A stretch of DNA of 64,000 bases from Tenacibaculum piscium (GTDB lineage Bacteria; Bacteroidota; Bacteroidia; Flavobacteriales; Flavobacteriaceae): contig NZ_JAJGWT010000011.1 of the NCBI RefSeq assembly GCF_021390715.1, forward strand, positions 36,102 to 100,101, given 5' to 3'. Position numbers and translations under genes: made by a program. Below are positions 24,782 through 33,474 of this stretch, piece by piece (position 1 is the first letter of the stretch; each line of letters starts with the position of its first letter). The notes beneath the pieces are model-generated. The model searched no databases. It was not told the origin of the DNA and worked only from the letters and a program-made list of their open reading frames with translations.

Positions 24782-25780
24782 ATGGATTCATTAACACAAA
24801 TTATTTTAGGAGCCGCTGTTGGCGAAGCAGTTTTAGGAAGAAAAATTGGAAACAAAGCAATGTTTTACGGAGCTATTGCAGGTACAATTCCTGATTTAGA
24901 TGTACTCGCTTCATTTTTTACCGATAAAGTAACCGCACTTTATATACATCGTGGTTTTACACATTCCATTGTTTTTTCGGTGCTTTTTGCGCCTATTTCT
25001 GCATGGATTGTAACTCGTTACGAAAAATATAAAAACTTTAAAAATTGGACTTGGTTATTCTTTTTAGCCTTTGTAACACATCCTATTTTAGACGCACATA
25101 CGACTTGGGGAACACAGTTATTTTGGCCTTTTGATATCCGATTAGCTTTTAAAACCATTTTTGTTATTGATCCGCTTTATACTATTCCTTTTTTAGTTTT
25201 TCTGATTTTTGCCATGACACAAAAGCGGGTTCATAAAAAACGTGCTTTTTATAATAAAATGGGATTAATTATCAGTTCTTCTTATTTAGTACTGACTTTT
25301 TTATTAAAATGGTTGGCTTTTAATCAATTTGAAAAAGCTTTAGAAAATCAGAATATCGAATATTTACAAATTGATACCAGACCTTCTCCTTTAAATACGA
25401 TACTTTGGAGTGCCAACGTACAAACAAAAGATGCTTTTTTACTAGCTAATTATTCCTTTTTTGATACAAAACCAATCACTTTTACAAAACATCTAAAAAA
25501 TCATCATTTGTTAGGTAATCTTTCTAAAAATGAAACTGTTAAACGGATGATTTTTATTTCTGAAGGCTGGTACACTATCAATAAAAAAAATGGAGAACTT
25601 TATTTTAACGATTTAAGATTTGGGCTTTTAAGTATGAATCCAAACGCAGAAAATTTTGTTTTTAAGTATAAAATTACTGTTGATAATTCTGGAAATGTAA
25701 CTTTTACCGAAGAACCTAAAGATAAAGGTGATGGTAAAAAATTAATAACTGATTTATGGATTCGCTTAAAAGGAAATTAA
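24782..25780 (+). CDS. Inner-membrane metal-dependent hydrolase, YdjM family (332 aa)
   Basis: The N terminus MDSLTQIILGAAVGEAVLGR followed by GNKAMFYGAIAGTIPDLDVL and HRGFTHSIVFS is characteristic of the YdjM/DUF457 family (LexA-regulated membrane hydrolases). Asp and His residues form the proposed metal site (DLD, HRGFTHS, and THPILDAHTTWGTQLFWPF). Several membrane helices follow (VLFAPISAWIVTR, WLFFLAFVTHPIL, IDPLYTIPFLVFLIFAM). A C-terminal soluble domain begins after about residue 185. The gene is transcribed alone, divergent from the tolC operon. The substrate is unknown. Confidence 0.88.
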   Translation: MDSLTQIILGAAVGEAVLGRKIGNKAMFYGAIAGTIPDLDVLASFFTDKVTALYIHRGFTHSIVFSVLFAPISAWIVTRYEKYKNFKNWTWLFFLAFVTHPILDAHTTWGTQLFWPFDIRLAFKTIFVIDPLYTIPFLVFLIFAMTQKRVHKKRAFYNKMGLIISSSYLVLTFLLKWLAFNQFEKALENQNIEYLQIDTRPSPLNTILWSANVQTKDAFLLANYSFFDTKPITFTKHLKNHHLLGNLSKNETVKRMIFISEGWYTINKKNGELYFNDLRFGLLSMNPNAENFVFKYKITVDNSGNVTFTEEPKDKGDGKKLITDLWIRLKGN

Positions 25781-25793
25781 AAATTAATTATAA

Positions 25794-25916
25794 GAACCTG
25801 TTTAAATTTTATTCCAAAAATTTTTGTAACATCAAAATAGCATAGCAAGGGGTTTTAACCCCTTGCCGTCATTTTTTGCCACTATATTTTTTTCAGATGA
25901 AATTTAAACAGGCTCT
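25794..25916. repeat. MITE-like inverted-repeat element around a palindrome
   Basis: CCTGTTTAAATTT at 25797-25809 and its exact complement AAATTTAAACAGG at 25900-25912 bound a segment whose centre holds the 20-base palindrome at 25846-25865. The outer motif AGAG(C/T)CTGTTTAAATTT, with TCTGAAAAAAATAT next to it, recurs at 63501 and, in degraded form, at 36793-36820 and 26042. No open frame lies inside. It looks like a non-coding element with terminal inverted repeats. Confidence 0.55.
25846..25865. repeat. 20-base palindrome CAAGGGGTT-TT-AACCCCTTG, copy 2
   Basis: Identical to the 20-mer at 4697-4716, again followed by GCC. Here it sits in the middle of the inverted-repeat element at 25794-25916. 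Confidence 0.7.
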
Positions 25917-25927
25917 AAAAGGAATTA

Positions 25928-25996
25928 AAATTGTATCGAGAATTTGAATTCTTTTATGTTGATGATTTTTAAGCAAAAAAGTTCTCGATACAATTT
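25928..25996. repeat. 15-base inverted repeat with 39-base spacer
   Basis: AAATTGTATCGAGAA (25928-25942) and TTCTCGATACAATTT (25982-25996) are perfect complements. The repeat lies in the otherwise empty 282-base gap between the hydrolase and methyltransferase genes. It may be a second short mobile element or a weak terminator. Another AAACAGGCTCT end follows at about 26042-26055. Confidence 0.6.
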
Positions 25997-26062
25997 TTTT
26001 GAAGGAAAAAAATCACTCGAACTGACAGTTTATTTAATTATTAAACAGGCTCTAAAAATAAA

Positions 26063-26644
26063 TTATAACTTTTGAAATATCATAAACAGCTCCATTCCTT
26101 GTCTGTTGTGATATGAATTATAGCATTTTTCTAAAACATTAAATCTAAAATAAGGTTTAAAATATGTAATGTATTCCTTTTTATTCCCGCCAAAAGGCGG
26201 ATGATCTTCATTTAATTTAGCATCAAAAAGTAAGCCTACTAATTTTCCTTTTTCAGTTAGTAGGTCATTCATTTTTTTAGCATAACCTACTCTCAAGTTT
26301 GGATTTAAAGCACAAAAAAATGTTTGCTCAATCACTAAATCAAAAGTAGTATTCAAATCAAAAAAATCACCTAAAATCAGTTGATCTTTTGGAAAATCAG
26401 GAACTCTTTTCTTTATATTTTCTAAGGCTGTTTTAGATAAATCGACCACAAAAATATTTTTAAATCCATTATTAAAAAGATATTCTGCTTCGTAAGAATT
26501 TCCACCACCGGGAATTAATATTTTTAATTCTTTATTTTCTAATTGATCAAAATATTTTCTTAAAGGAGGTGAAATTTGTCTTAAATCCCAACCTATTTTA
26601 TTATTCAAATATTTTTTTTCCCAGAAATTTTCAGATAAATTCAT
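26063..26644 (-). CDS. TPMT-family SAM-dependent methyltransferase (193 aa)
   Basis: The N-terminal motif FWEKKYLNNKIGWDLRQISP matches the thiopurine S-methyltransferase (TPMT) family, whose members carry W-x-x-x-Y-x-x-x-x-x-G-W-D. The SAM-binding site follows (LKILIPGGGNSYEAEYL), then VVDLSKTAL and ILGDFFDLNTTFDLVIEQTF. The length is normal. Flavobacterial members are often annotated as methyltransferase or SAM-dependent halide/thiol methyltransferase; the substrate is not certain. It is a monocistronic gene downstream of the sucAB operon terminator. Confidence 0.88.
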   Translation of the reverse strand: MNLSENFWEKKYLNNKIGWDLRQISPPLRKYFDQLENKELKILIPGGGNSYEAEYLFNNGFKNIFVVDLSKTALENIKKRVPDFPKDQLILGDFFDLNTTFDLVIEQTFFCALNPNLRVGYAKKMNDLLTEKGKLVGLLFDAKLNEDHPPFGGNKKEYITYFKPYFRFNVLEKCYNSYHNRQGMELFMIFQKL

Positions 26645-26683
26645 TCTTATTTTTTATTTATTAAATAAATTAAAATATATAAA

Positions 26684-26712
26684 AAAATCCCAAGCTATCT
26701 GCTTGGGATTTT
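26684..26712 (-). terminator. Terminator of the sucAB operon
   Basis: Perfect 12-base arms AAAATCCCAAGC and GCTTGGGATTTT with loop TATCT start 25 bases past the sucB stop on the minus strand, with a following A/T-rich run. Confidence 0.85.
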
Positions 26713-26737
26713 AATATATATAAAACTAAAATTTAGT

Positions 26738-27946
26738 TTACATTTCTAATGCTTTTTTAACATCATTGTCCATTAATAACTCAACAGGATTTTCTAAAGC
26801 TTCTTTAACAGCTACTAAGAATCCTACTGACTCACGACCATCAATAACTCTGTGGTCATACGATAATGCAACATACATAATTGGTTGAATTACTACTTCA
26901 CCATTAACAGCCATTGGTCTGTTTACAATGTTGTGCATTCCTAAAATTCCACTTTGTGGAGGATTTAAAATTGGCGTTGATAACATAGAACCAAAAACAC
27001 CACCATTTGTAATAGTAAATGTTCCACCAGTCATTTCATCCACCGTAATTTGCCCGTCTCTAGCACGTAAAGCTAAACGTTTTACTTCGCTTTCAACACC
27101 TCTAAAAGATAAATCTTCAGCATTTCTAATTACAGGAACCATTAATCCTTTAGGACCAGAAACTGCAATAGAAATATCTTGAAATTCATTTTTAATTTGG
27201 TAATCTCCATCAATCATAGAATTTACGTCAGGATATAATTCTAAAGCTCTAACAACTGCTAAAGTGAAAAAAGACATAAATCCTAATCCAACTCCGTGCT
27301 TTGCTTTAAAGTCTTCTTTATATTCTTTACGTAAATCAAAAATTGGCTGCATGTTTACTTCGTTAAACGTTGTTAACATTGCAGTTTCGCTTTTTACAGC
27401 TACCAAACGTTGCGCTACTTTTCTACGCAACATTGACATTTTTTTACGTTCAGTTCCACGAGAACCGTTTGTAGGTTGCGTTCCCATAGAAGGTACTGCT
27501 TTTACAGCATCTTCTTTAGTTACACGACCACCTTTCCCAGTTCCTTTTACAGAACCAGCAGGAATTCCTTTTTCTGCTAACACTTTTTTAGCTGCAGGAG
27601 AAGCTGTTCCTGTAGCATAGGTTGTAGCCTTTGGAGCTACTGCTTTAGGAGCTTCCAATTTTGGTGCTTCTTCTTTTGTTACAGTTGAAGATTCACCTGC
27701 TGGTTTTGCAGCGCTCATATCAATAAGACACACTACAGCGCCAACTTCTACAGCATCGCCTTCTTCTGCTTTTAAAGTGATAATTCCGCTTTCTTCCGCA
27801 GGTAATTCTAAGGTTGCTTTGTCAGAATCTACTTCGGCAATTGGCTGATCTTTTTCAACATAATCACCATCTTCAACTAACCACGTTGCTATTTCTACTT
27901 CTGTAATTGACTCCCCCGGAGAAGGAACTTTCATTTCTAAAATCAT
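26738..27946 (-). CDS. sucB: Dihydrolipoyl succinyltransferase, E2 of 2-oxoglutarate dehydrogenase (402 aa)
   Basis: Catalyses succinyl transfer to CoA in the TCA cycle. A lipoyl domain covers residues 1-80 ([19 protein letters not shown], lipoyl-lysine motif [16 protein letters not shown]). An Ala/Pro/Lys-rich linker leads to the peripheral subunit-binding domain ([20 protein letters not shown]). The catalytic domain has [37 protein letters not shown] and the active-site [16 protein letters not shown] with catalytic His. It lies directly after sucA in the same operon (50-base gap). Confidence 0.96.
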   Translation of the reverse strand: MILEMKVPSPGESITEVEIATWLVEDGDYVEKDQPIAEVDSDKATLELPAEESGIITLKAEEGDAVEVGAVVCLIDMSAAKPAGESSTVTKEEAPKLEAPKAVAPKATTYATGTASPAAKKVLAEKGIPAGSVKGTGKGGRVTKEDAVKAVPSMGTQPTNGSRGTERKKMSMLRRKVAQRLVAVKSETAMLTTFNEVNMQPIFDLRKEYKEDFKAKHGVGLGFMSFFTLAVVRALELYPDVNSMIDGDYQIKNEFQDISIAVSGPKGLMVPVIRNAEDLSFRGVESEVKRLALRARDGQITVDEMTGGTFTITNGGVFGSMLSTPILNPPQSGILGMHNIVNRPMAVNGEVVIQPIMYVALSYDHRVIDGRESVGFLVAVKEALENPVELLMDNDVKKALEM

Positions 27947-27996
27947 CAGTACTAAATTTTATATATCTGAAATTATTCTTTTTTAATCGAGTTTTT

Positions 27997-30723
27997 TTAA
28001 TCGAAAACTTTGTCTAACACTTCTTGGTGACGACGTTTGTAACGTGCACTTGAACCTGCTGCTGGTGCAGAATGATAACCTCTCGATGCACATTCTAACT
28101 TCGCTAATTCAAAACGCTCTAACATATAACTCCAAGATCCCATGTTTTTAGGTTCTTCTTGTGCCCAAACATAACGTTCTACATTTGGATACTTATCCAT
28201 TACAGCTTTTATTTGCTCATTGTGTAATGGGAACAACTGCTCTATTCTTACTAAAGCAATATCTTGTCTTGCTAATTTTTCACGTTCTGCTAGTAAATCA
28301 TAATAAAATTTACCTGTACAGAATACCATTTTTTTCACTTTTGAAGTATCAATAGTATCATCAATTACTTCTTGGAAACTTCCATTTGCTAAATCCTCAA
28401 TCGAATTTACAGCTTTTGGCGAACGCAATAAACTTTTAGGAGTAAAAACGACTAAAGGTTTTCTAAATTCACGTTTCATTTGACGACGCAAAATATGATA
28501 CATATTTGCTGGTGTCGAACAATTTGCAATGGTCCAGTTATCAATTGCTGATGACTGTAAAAAACGCTCTATTCTACCAGATGAATGTTCAGGTCCTTGC
28601 CCTTCATATCCGTGAGGTAATAACATTACCAGTCCGTTTTGTAATTTCCATTTTGCTTCTGCCGAACAAATATATTGATCGAATACAATTTGTGCTCCAT
28701 TGGCAAAATCACCAAATTGTGCTTCCCAAATAGTTAAGGTATTTGGAGCAGCCATCGCATATCCGTAATCGAATCCTAAAACACCATATTCCGATAAATG
28801 AGAATTGAAAATAGTCATTTCCCCTTTATTTTTGGTATTGGTATTTAATAAATTAACACGCTCTGAAGTTTCTTCATCACGCATAATTGCATGACGGTGC
28901 GAGAATGTTCCTCTTTCTACATCTTCTCCAGAAATACGAACATTAAACCCTTCTTCTAATAAAGTTCCGTAGGCTAAATTTTCTGCGGTTCCCCAATCTA
29001 AAGTATTTTCTTCAAAGACCATTTTTTTACGTCCTTGTAAAATACGTTCTGCTTTACGAACAAATTTATGTCCTTGTGGAGTTGTAGAAATTACTTTAGC
29101 GATATCTTTTAATGCGGCAACCGAATACGTAGTATTTATAGGTTGTAACATTTCTTGTAATTGTTTACGTGCAAATCCCTCCCATACCTCTGGCATGAAT
29201 TCTTGTATCTTAGAGGTTGTTTTCTTCTTCGATGCTGCAAATTCTACTTCCAGATGTGCTTTAAATTCATCTGTAATTTGTTTTACATAATCGGCAGAAA
29301 TTGTTCCTTCTTCAATTAATTTTGCTGCGTATATTTCTTTGGCATTTTTATGCTTAGAGATTGCTTGATATAATTTAGGTTGTGTAAAACGTGGCTCATC
29401 ACCTTCGTTATGACCATATTTACGATATCCTAATAAATCAATATAAATATCTTTTTTGAATTTCATTCGATATTCAACAGCCATTTCCATAGCATGACAA
29501 ACTGCTTCGGCATCATCTGCATTAACGTGTAATACTGGCGATAGCGTTACTTTTGCGATATCGGTACAATACGTACTAGAACGTGCGTCTAAATAATTGG
29601 TTGTAAATCCTACTTGATTATTTACCACAACATGAATAGTCCCTCCTGTTTTATAACCGTTTAAGGTCATCATTTGAGCTATTTCATATACGATACCTTG
29701 TCCTGCAATTGCAGCATCACCGTGTACTAATATTGGTAAAATTTTACCATTATCGCCATTATAATCTAAATCTATTTTAGCGCGAACAATTCCTTCAGCA
29801 ACAGCATCTACGGTTTCTAAATGTGATGGATTTGGAACCAAATTCATCTTCATTTTTTGCCCACCTTTATACGCTTTACTTAAAGTTAATCCTAAGTGAT
29901 ATTTTACATCACCATCAATATCTTGATCTTCAAAATCTTTTCCTTCAAATTCGCTAAATAAATCACGAACTGGTTTTTTGAAGATATTTACCAAGGTATT
30001 TAAACGACCACGATGCGCCATTCCTAAGACACATTCTTCTACGCCGTATTTCTCAGCAGCATCACGAAGTGCTACACTAACTCCAGGAATTAATGTTTCA
30101 CCACCTTCTACAGAAAAACGTTTCTGCCCAACATATTTTGTTTGTAAAAAACTTTCAAATGTTGATGCTTGGTTTAATTTTGTTAAAATGTATTTTTTTG
30201 CTTCTACATCATAATTAGACTGGTTATCGTTTTTATTCAAACGATTTTGCCACCAATTTAATTCTTCAGGATTACGTAAATACATATATTCAACCCCAAT
30301 GCTTTCGCAAAAGATTGCTTTTAGATGATGTATTATTTGAGCCAAGGTTGTTGCCCCGATGCCCAAAACACCTCCTGCATTAAAAACGGTTGTTAAATCG
30401 GTTTGATGTAATCCAAAAGTTTCAAGATCTAAGGTAGGATTGTATTTTCTACGATCCCGAACTGGATTTGTTTTGGTAAACAAATGCCCTCTTGTTCGGT
30501 AGCCATTTATTAAATCGATCACTAAAAATTCCTTTCGTACGGCATCTGGTACTTCTACCGAAACCTCATCTTCTGTTAACGAGTAATCTTCATTGGCTAG
30601 GTCATAACCTTGAAAAAAACTCCGCCAACTAGCTTCTACTGCGTCAGGATTTTTTTGATACTGTTCATATAAATCACTTATAAAACCTGTATGTGCTGCG
30701 TTCAAGAACGAAAACTTGTCCAT
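27997..30723 (-). CDS. sucA: 2-oxoglutarate dehydrogenase E1 component (908 aa)
   Basis: Thiamine diphosphate-dependent E1 that decarboxylates 2-oxoglutarate in the TCA cycle. The N-terminal SFLNAAHTGFISDLYEQYQ is the E1o E2-binding segment. The cofactor region has VLGMAHRGRLNTLVNIF, HGDAAIAGQGIVYEI and IHVVVNNQVGFTTN. The transketolase-like C-terminal half includes AMAAPNTLTIWEAQFGDFAN and LLPHGYEGQGPEHSSGRIER. The length matches the family (about 900-930). It is the first gene of a two-gene operon with sucB; lpd (E3) is not nearby. Confidence 0.97.
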   Translation of the reverse strand: MDKFSFLNAAHTGFISDLYEQYQKNPDAVEASWRSFFQGYDLANEDYSLTEDEVSVEVPDAVRKEFLVIDLINGYRTRGHLFTKTNPVRDRRKYNPTLDLETFGLHQTDLTTVFNAGGVLGIGATTLAQIIHHLKAIFCESIGVEYMYLRNPEELNWWQNRLNKNDNQSNYDVEAKKYILTKLNQASTFESFLQTKYVGQKRFSVEGGETLIPGVSVALRDAAEKYGVEECVLGMAHRGRLNTLVNIFKKPVRDLFSEFEGKDFEDQDIDGDVKYHLGLTLSKAYKGGQKMKMNLVPNPSHLETVDAVAEGIVRAKIDLDYNGDNGKILPILVHGDAAIAGQGIVYEIAQMMTLNGYKTGGTIHVVVNNQVGFTTNYLDARSSTYCTDIAKVTLSPVLHVNADDAEAVCHAMEMAVEYRMKFKKDIYIDLLGYRKYGHNEGDEPRFTQPKLYQAISKHKNAKEIYAAKLIEEGTISADYVKQITDEFKAHLEVEFAASKKKTTSKIQEFMPEVWEGFARKQLQEMLQPINTTYSVAALKDIAKVISTTPQGHKFVRKAERILQGRKKMVFEENTLDWGTAENLAYGTLLEEGFNVRISGEDVERGTFSHRHAIMRDEETSERVNLLNTNTKNKGEMTIFNSHLSEYGVLGFDYGYAMAAPNTLTIWEAQFGDFANGAQIVFDQYICSAEAKWKLQNGLVMLLPHGYEGQGPEHSSGRIERFLQSSAIDNWTIANCSTPANMYHILRRQMKREFRKPLVVFTPKSLLRSPKAVNSIEDLANGSFQEVIDDTIDTSKVKKMVFCTGKFYYDLLAEREKLARQDIALVRIEQLFPLHNEQIKAVMDKYPNVERYVWAQEEPKNMGSWSYMLERFELAKLECASRGYHSAPAAGSSARYKRRHQEVLDKVFD

Positions 30724-30763
30724 ATATTTTACTATGCTTTTCTGTCAATAAGAATAATCGACA

Positions 30764-30771
30764 CAAAAATA
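30764..30771 (-). promoter_or_regulatory. -7 promoter box of sucAB
   Basis: On the minus strand TATTTTTG fits TAnnTTTG and lies 41 bases before the sucA ATG. The -33 element at the expected distance is weak. The rest of the 291-base gap up to the tRNA genes holds only A/T-rich sequence and the tRNA promoter. Confidence 0.45.
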
Positions 30772-30940
30772 CAACTTTTACTAAAAATAAGACTTTATTT
30801 TACGCTTATTTTGATACCTTTATTTTTTTTCAACAAAAAAGCAAAACAACATCATTTTTCACACACACAAACATAAACACCTGATATACAGCACAAAAAC
30901 ATAAAATTGTAAAATTTATTTCATTTTTACTCAAAAAAAC

Positions 30941-30971
30941 TTTGTATATTTGAAAAAAGGTCTTAAATTTG
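30941..30971 (+). promoter_or_regulatory. Canonical Bacteroidetes promoter for the tRNA-Asn pair
   Basis: TTTG at 30941-30944 and TAAATTTG at 30964-30971 are separated by exactly 19 bases, the consensus arrangement for the primary sigma factor of Bacteroidetes. It lies 43 bases before the first tRNA. Confidence 0.8.
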
Positions 30972-31014
30972 CACTCGCATTTTAAAACTTTTTTTTATTA
31001 AAATCGTTTTAAAT

Positions 31015-31088
31015 TCCTCCTTAGCTCAGTTGGTTAGAGCATCTGACTGTTAATCAGAGGGTCTTAGGTTCGAGTCCTAAAGGAGGAG
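31015..31088 (+). tRNA. tRNA-Asn (anticodon GTT), copy 1
   Basis: The 74-base cloverleaf has acceptor TCCTCCT pairing with AGGAGGA, discriminator G, a D-arm with AGCTCAGTTGGTTAGAGC, and anticodon loop CTGTTAA between TCTGA and TCAGA. The T-arm has GGTTCGAGTCC. CCA is not encoded. The body is identical to the copy 67 bases downstream. Confidence 0.96.
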
Positions 31089-31155
31089 CAAATTAAACAT
31101 AGGAAACTGTAACTTCCTTAATAGTTACAACACATATTTTGTTCTATATGAACAT

Positions 31156-31229
31156 TCCTCCTTAGCTCAGTTGGTTAGAGCATCTGACTGTTAATCAGAG
31201 GGTCTTAGGTTCGAGTCCTAAAGGAGGAG
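31156..31229 (+). tRNA. tRNA-Asn (anticodon GTT), copy 2
   Basis: Same 74 bases as copy 1, with the same stems and GTT anticodon. The spacer between the copies (31089-31155) is unrelated sequence. The pair shares one upstream promoter and one downstream terminator, so a dicistronic precursor is likely. Confidence 0.96.
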
Positions 31230-31234
31230 CTTTA

Positions 31235-31268
31235 AAAAAAGACTTACATTTACGTGTAAGTCTTTTTT
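31235..31268 (+). terminator. Terminator of the tRNA-Asn operon
   Basis: Perfect 14-base arms AAAAAAGACTTACA and TGTAAGTCTTTTTT have a 6-base loop, five bases after the second tRNA and 13 bases before the bioF ATG. bioF therefore needs read-through or a promoter overlapping the hairpin. Confidence 0.85.
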
Positions 31269-31280
31269 ATTTTATACGCT

Positions 31281-32414
31281 ATGTCATTTCCAAAAAAACT
31301 CAGTGCCAAATTACTTGTTCGAACTAAAAATCAAGCATTAAGAACACTTGATCAAGTAAATAACACCCCTATTTTAATTGATTTTTCTTCGAATGATTAT
31401 CTAGGTTTTGCAAAATCGGAAGTGATTTTTAATAAAACACATCAGTTTTTAGTTGATAACAACATTTTACAAAATGGCGCAACGGGTTCTCGCCTACTTT
31501 CAGGAAATCATCCTTTATATAATAGTATCGAAAAAGAACTGGCTGAATTTCATAACACCGAAGAAGCGTTAATTTTTAATTCGGGTTACGATGCTAATAT
31601 TGGTTTTTTCTCATCAGTACCTCAACGGGGCGACATTATTTTATATGATGAATTTATCCACGCTTCTATTCGTGATGGAATTCAGTTATCGAATGCGCAA
31701 TCTTTTAAATTCAAACATAATAATTTAGATGATTTAGAGAAGAAAATCAGCAAACATCGCTTAAAAAACGATGCTGAAATTTATGTAGTAACAGAAGCTG
31801 TTTTTTCTATGGATGGTGATGCTCCTGATTTAATAGCAATGTCTGAAATCATCCAAAAAAATAATGTTTATTTAATTATTGATGAAGCACATGCTGTTGG
31901 AGTTTTCAATAAAGGATTAGTACAAGAATTAAACATAGAAAGTACTATTTTTACTAGAATAATCACTTTTGGAAAAGCAATCGGATGCCATGGAGCTGTT
32001 ATTTTAGGAAGTAAAGAATTGAAACAATATTTAATTAATTTTTCGAGAAGCTTTATTTATACCACAGGATTATCGCCTCATTCATTAGCAACCATAAAAT
32101 TTGCGTATTCCGAATTAATCAGAAATAAAGCAACAGAAAATCTTCAAGAAAATATTTTATTTTTCAAACAAGAAATCAACAGATTACAGCTTCATTTTAT
32201 AGCAAGTAATTCAGCAATTCATTGTTGTATTATTTCGGGAAATGAAAATGTAAAAGCAATTTCAAAAAAATTGCAAGAAAAAGGATTTGATGTAAAAGCA
32301 ATTTTATCGCCCACAGTAAATAAAGGAGAAGAGAGGTTGCGTTTTTGCTTACATTCTTATAATTCTTTTGAAGAAATCACTGCTGTTTTAGAACATCTTG
32401 CTACTTTTGTTTAA
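31281..32414 (+). CDS. bioF: 8-amino-7-oxononanoate synthase (377 aa)
   Basis: PLP enzyme condensing pimeloyl-thioester and alanine, the first committed step of biotin ring assembly. Landmarks: IDFSSNDYLGFAKSE at the N terminus, NGATGSRLLSGNHPLYNSIE, FNSGYDANIGFF, LIIDEAHAVGVFNKG, the PLP-lysine motif TFGKAIGCHGAVILG (Lys about 232) and SPTVNKGEERLRFCLHSYN near the C terminus. The length is normal. It is the first gene of the bioF-bioD-bioA run. Confidence 0.95.
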   Translation: MSFPKKLSAKLLVRTKNQALRTLDQVNNTPILIDFSSNDYLGFAKSEVIFNKTHQFLVDNNILQNGATGSRLLSGNHPLYNSIEKELAEFHNTEEALIFNSGYDANIGFFSSVPQRGDIILYDEFIHASIRDGIQLSNAQSFKFKHNNLDDLEKKISKHRLKNDAEIYVVTEAVFSMDGDAPDLIAMSEIIQKNNVYLIIDEAHAVGVFNKGLVQELNIESTIFTRIITFGKAIGCHGAVILGSKELKQYLINFSRSFIYTTGLSPHSLATIKFAYSELIRNKATENLQENILFFKQEINRLQLHFIASNSAIHCCIISGNENVKAISKKLQEKGFDVKAILSPTVNKGEERLRFCLHSYNSFEEITAVLEHLATFV

Positions 32415-32431
32415 AATAAAAATCCTTTTAA

Positions 32432-33073
32432 ATGGCTACATATTTTATTACAGGAATTTCTACAGAAGTAGGAAAAACAATTGCATCGGCAATATTTACC
32501 GAAGCATTAGAAGCTGATTATTGGAAACCTATACAAGCTGGTGAATTAGATGATTCTGATTCTCATAAAATCAAGAAATTTATTTCTAATAAAAAAACAA
32601 TAATCCACCCAAATTCATACGCTTTAAAAACACCGATGAGCCCACACGCAGCGGCAGAAATCGAGAACATTACTATTGATTTAGCTAAAATTATCGAACC
32701 AAAAACTGATAACGAAAATTTAGTTATTGAAGGGGCTGGCGGACTTTTTGTTCCTTTAAACAATACCGATACTATTTTAGATATTATAAAACCAACTTAT
32801 AAAGTAATTGTGGTTTCTCGTCATTATTTAGGAAGTATTAATCACACTTTATTAACCGTAAATTTATTGAAAGAAAAAGGTTTTGATGTTTCCATTCTTT
32901 TTTCTGGAGATGAACATAAAACCACGGAAGAAATAATCAAAAAGATGACAGGTGTTCCTGTAATTGGTCGAATTGATGAAGAACCTTATTTTGATAAAAG
33001 TGTAATTAAAGAATACGCTGAAATTTTTAAAAATAAACTTCGTCACCCTGAATTTATTTCAGGGTCGCATTAA
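32432..33073 (+). CDS. bioD: Dethiobiotin synthase with repeat-derived C-terminal tail (213 aa)
   Basis: ATP-dependent carboxylase forming dethiobiotin. P-loop GISTEVGKT is at residues 8-16; WKPIQAGELDDSDSHKI, KTPMSPHAAAEIE and VIEGAGGLFVPLN are family motifs. The last ten residues, RHPEFISGSH, and the stop codon are encoded by the left end of a palindromic repeat element (33041-33145). The native C terminus has therefore been replaced or extended by the repeat. Catalytic motifs are intact, so activity is probably kept. bioF lies 17 bases upstream. Confidence 0.94.
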   Translation: MATYFITGISTEVGKTIASAIFTEALEADYWKPIQAGELDDSDSHKIKKFISNKKTIIHPNSYALKTPMSPHAAAEIENITIDLAKIIEPKTDNENLVIEGAGGLFVPLNNTDTILDIIKPTYKVIVVSRHYLGSINHTLLTVNLLKEKGFDVSILFSGDEHKTTEEIIKKMTGVPVIGRIDEEPYFDKSVIKEYAEIFKNKLRHPEFISGSH

Positions 33074-33145
33074 CATAAGAACATTCTATTTTGATAAAAA
33101 ATATGCTGAATTTTGATATGATACTGAAATAAATTCAGCATAACG
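33041..33145. repeat. Palindromic intergenic element, copy A (left of the GIY-YIG gene)
   Basis: The left end CGTCACCCTGAATTTATTTC, then AGGGTCGCATTAA, is the approximate reverse complement of the right end (ACTGAAATAAATTCAGCATAACG and the TTGATATGAT before it). Inside each end sits a smaller palindrome around GAATTTATTTC. The centre contains AACATAAGAACATTCTATTTTGATAAAAAAT. It overlaps the bioD 3' end and stop codon. Copy B at 33475-33583 aligns over its full length. Confidence 0.8.
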
Positions 33146-33159
33146 GAAATTATAATTTT

Positions 33160-33438
33160 ATGAAAGAAAGTTATATTTATATATTGACAAATAAATATCG
33201 AACGACATTTTATATCGGAATCACGGCTAATATTTCCAAAAGAATGATAGAACATAAAGAAAAAATAGCATCAAAATTCACTGAAAGATATAACACAAGT
33301 GATTTAATTTATTTTGAAAAATTTACAGATATAAATCAAGCTATTTCAAGAGAAAAACAATTAAAAAATTGGCGTAAAGAATGGAAGATTAATTTAATTA
33401 AAAAATTAAACCCAACTTTAGATACGTTAAATTATTGA
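33160..33438 (+). CDS. GIY-YIG nuclease-domain protein (92 aa)
   Basis: The protein consists of one GIY-YIG domain of the small UPF0213/YhbQ type: YIYILTN at residues 5-11, TFYIGITANISKRMIEH containing the second half-motif and the conserved Arg, and YNTSDLIYFEKFTDINQAIS with the catalytic Glu region. LKNWRKEWKINLI near the C terminus is usual for the family. It interrupts the bioD-bioA gene order and is flanked on both sides by copies of the same palindromic element, plus a partial element directly after its stop codon. This suggests that it arrived with, or moves, these repeats. That link is inference. Confidence 0.88.
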   Translation: MKESYIYILTNKYRTTFYIGITANISKRMIEHKEKIASKFTERYNTSDLIYFEKFTDINQAISREKQLKNWRKEWKINLIKKLNPTLDTLNY

Positions 33439-33462
33439 TGAATTTTGATGCGATGCTGAAAG
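33436..33462. repeat. Truncated right half of the palindromic element
   Basis: GAATTTTGATGCGATGCTGAAA, just after the GIY-YIG stop codon, matches the right-half start of copies A and B and then breaks off. It indicates a second or imperfect insertion event beside copy B. Confidence 0.55.
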
Positions 33463-33474
33463 TCTAAAAATATA

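Noticed and set aside
26928..27620. Plus-strand frames opposite sucB
   Set aside because: They mirror conserved codons of sucB and have no promoter or family features.
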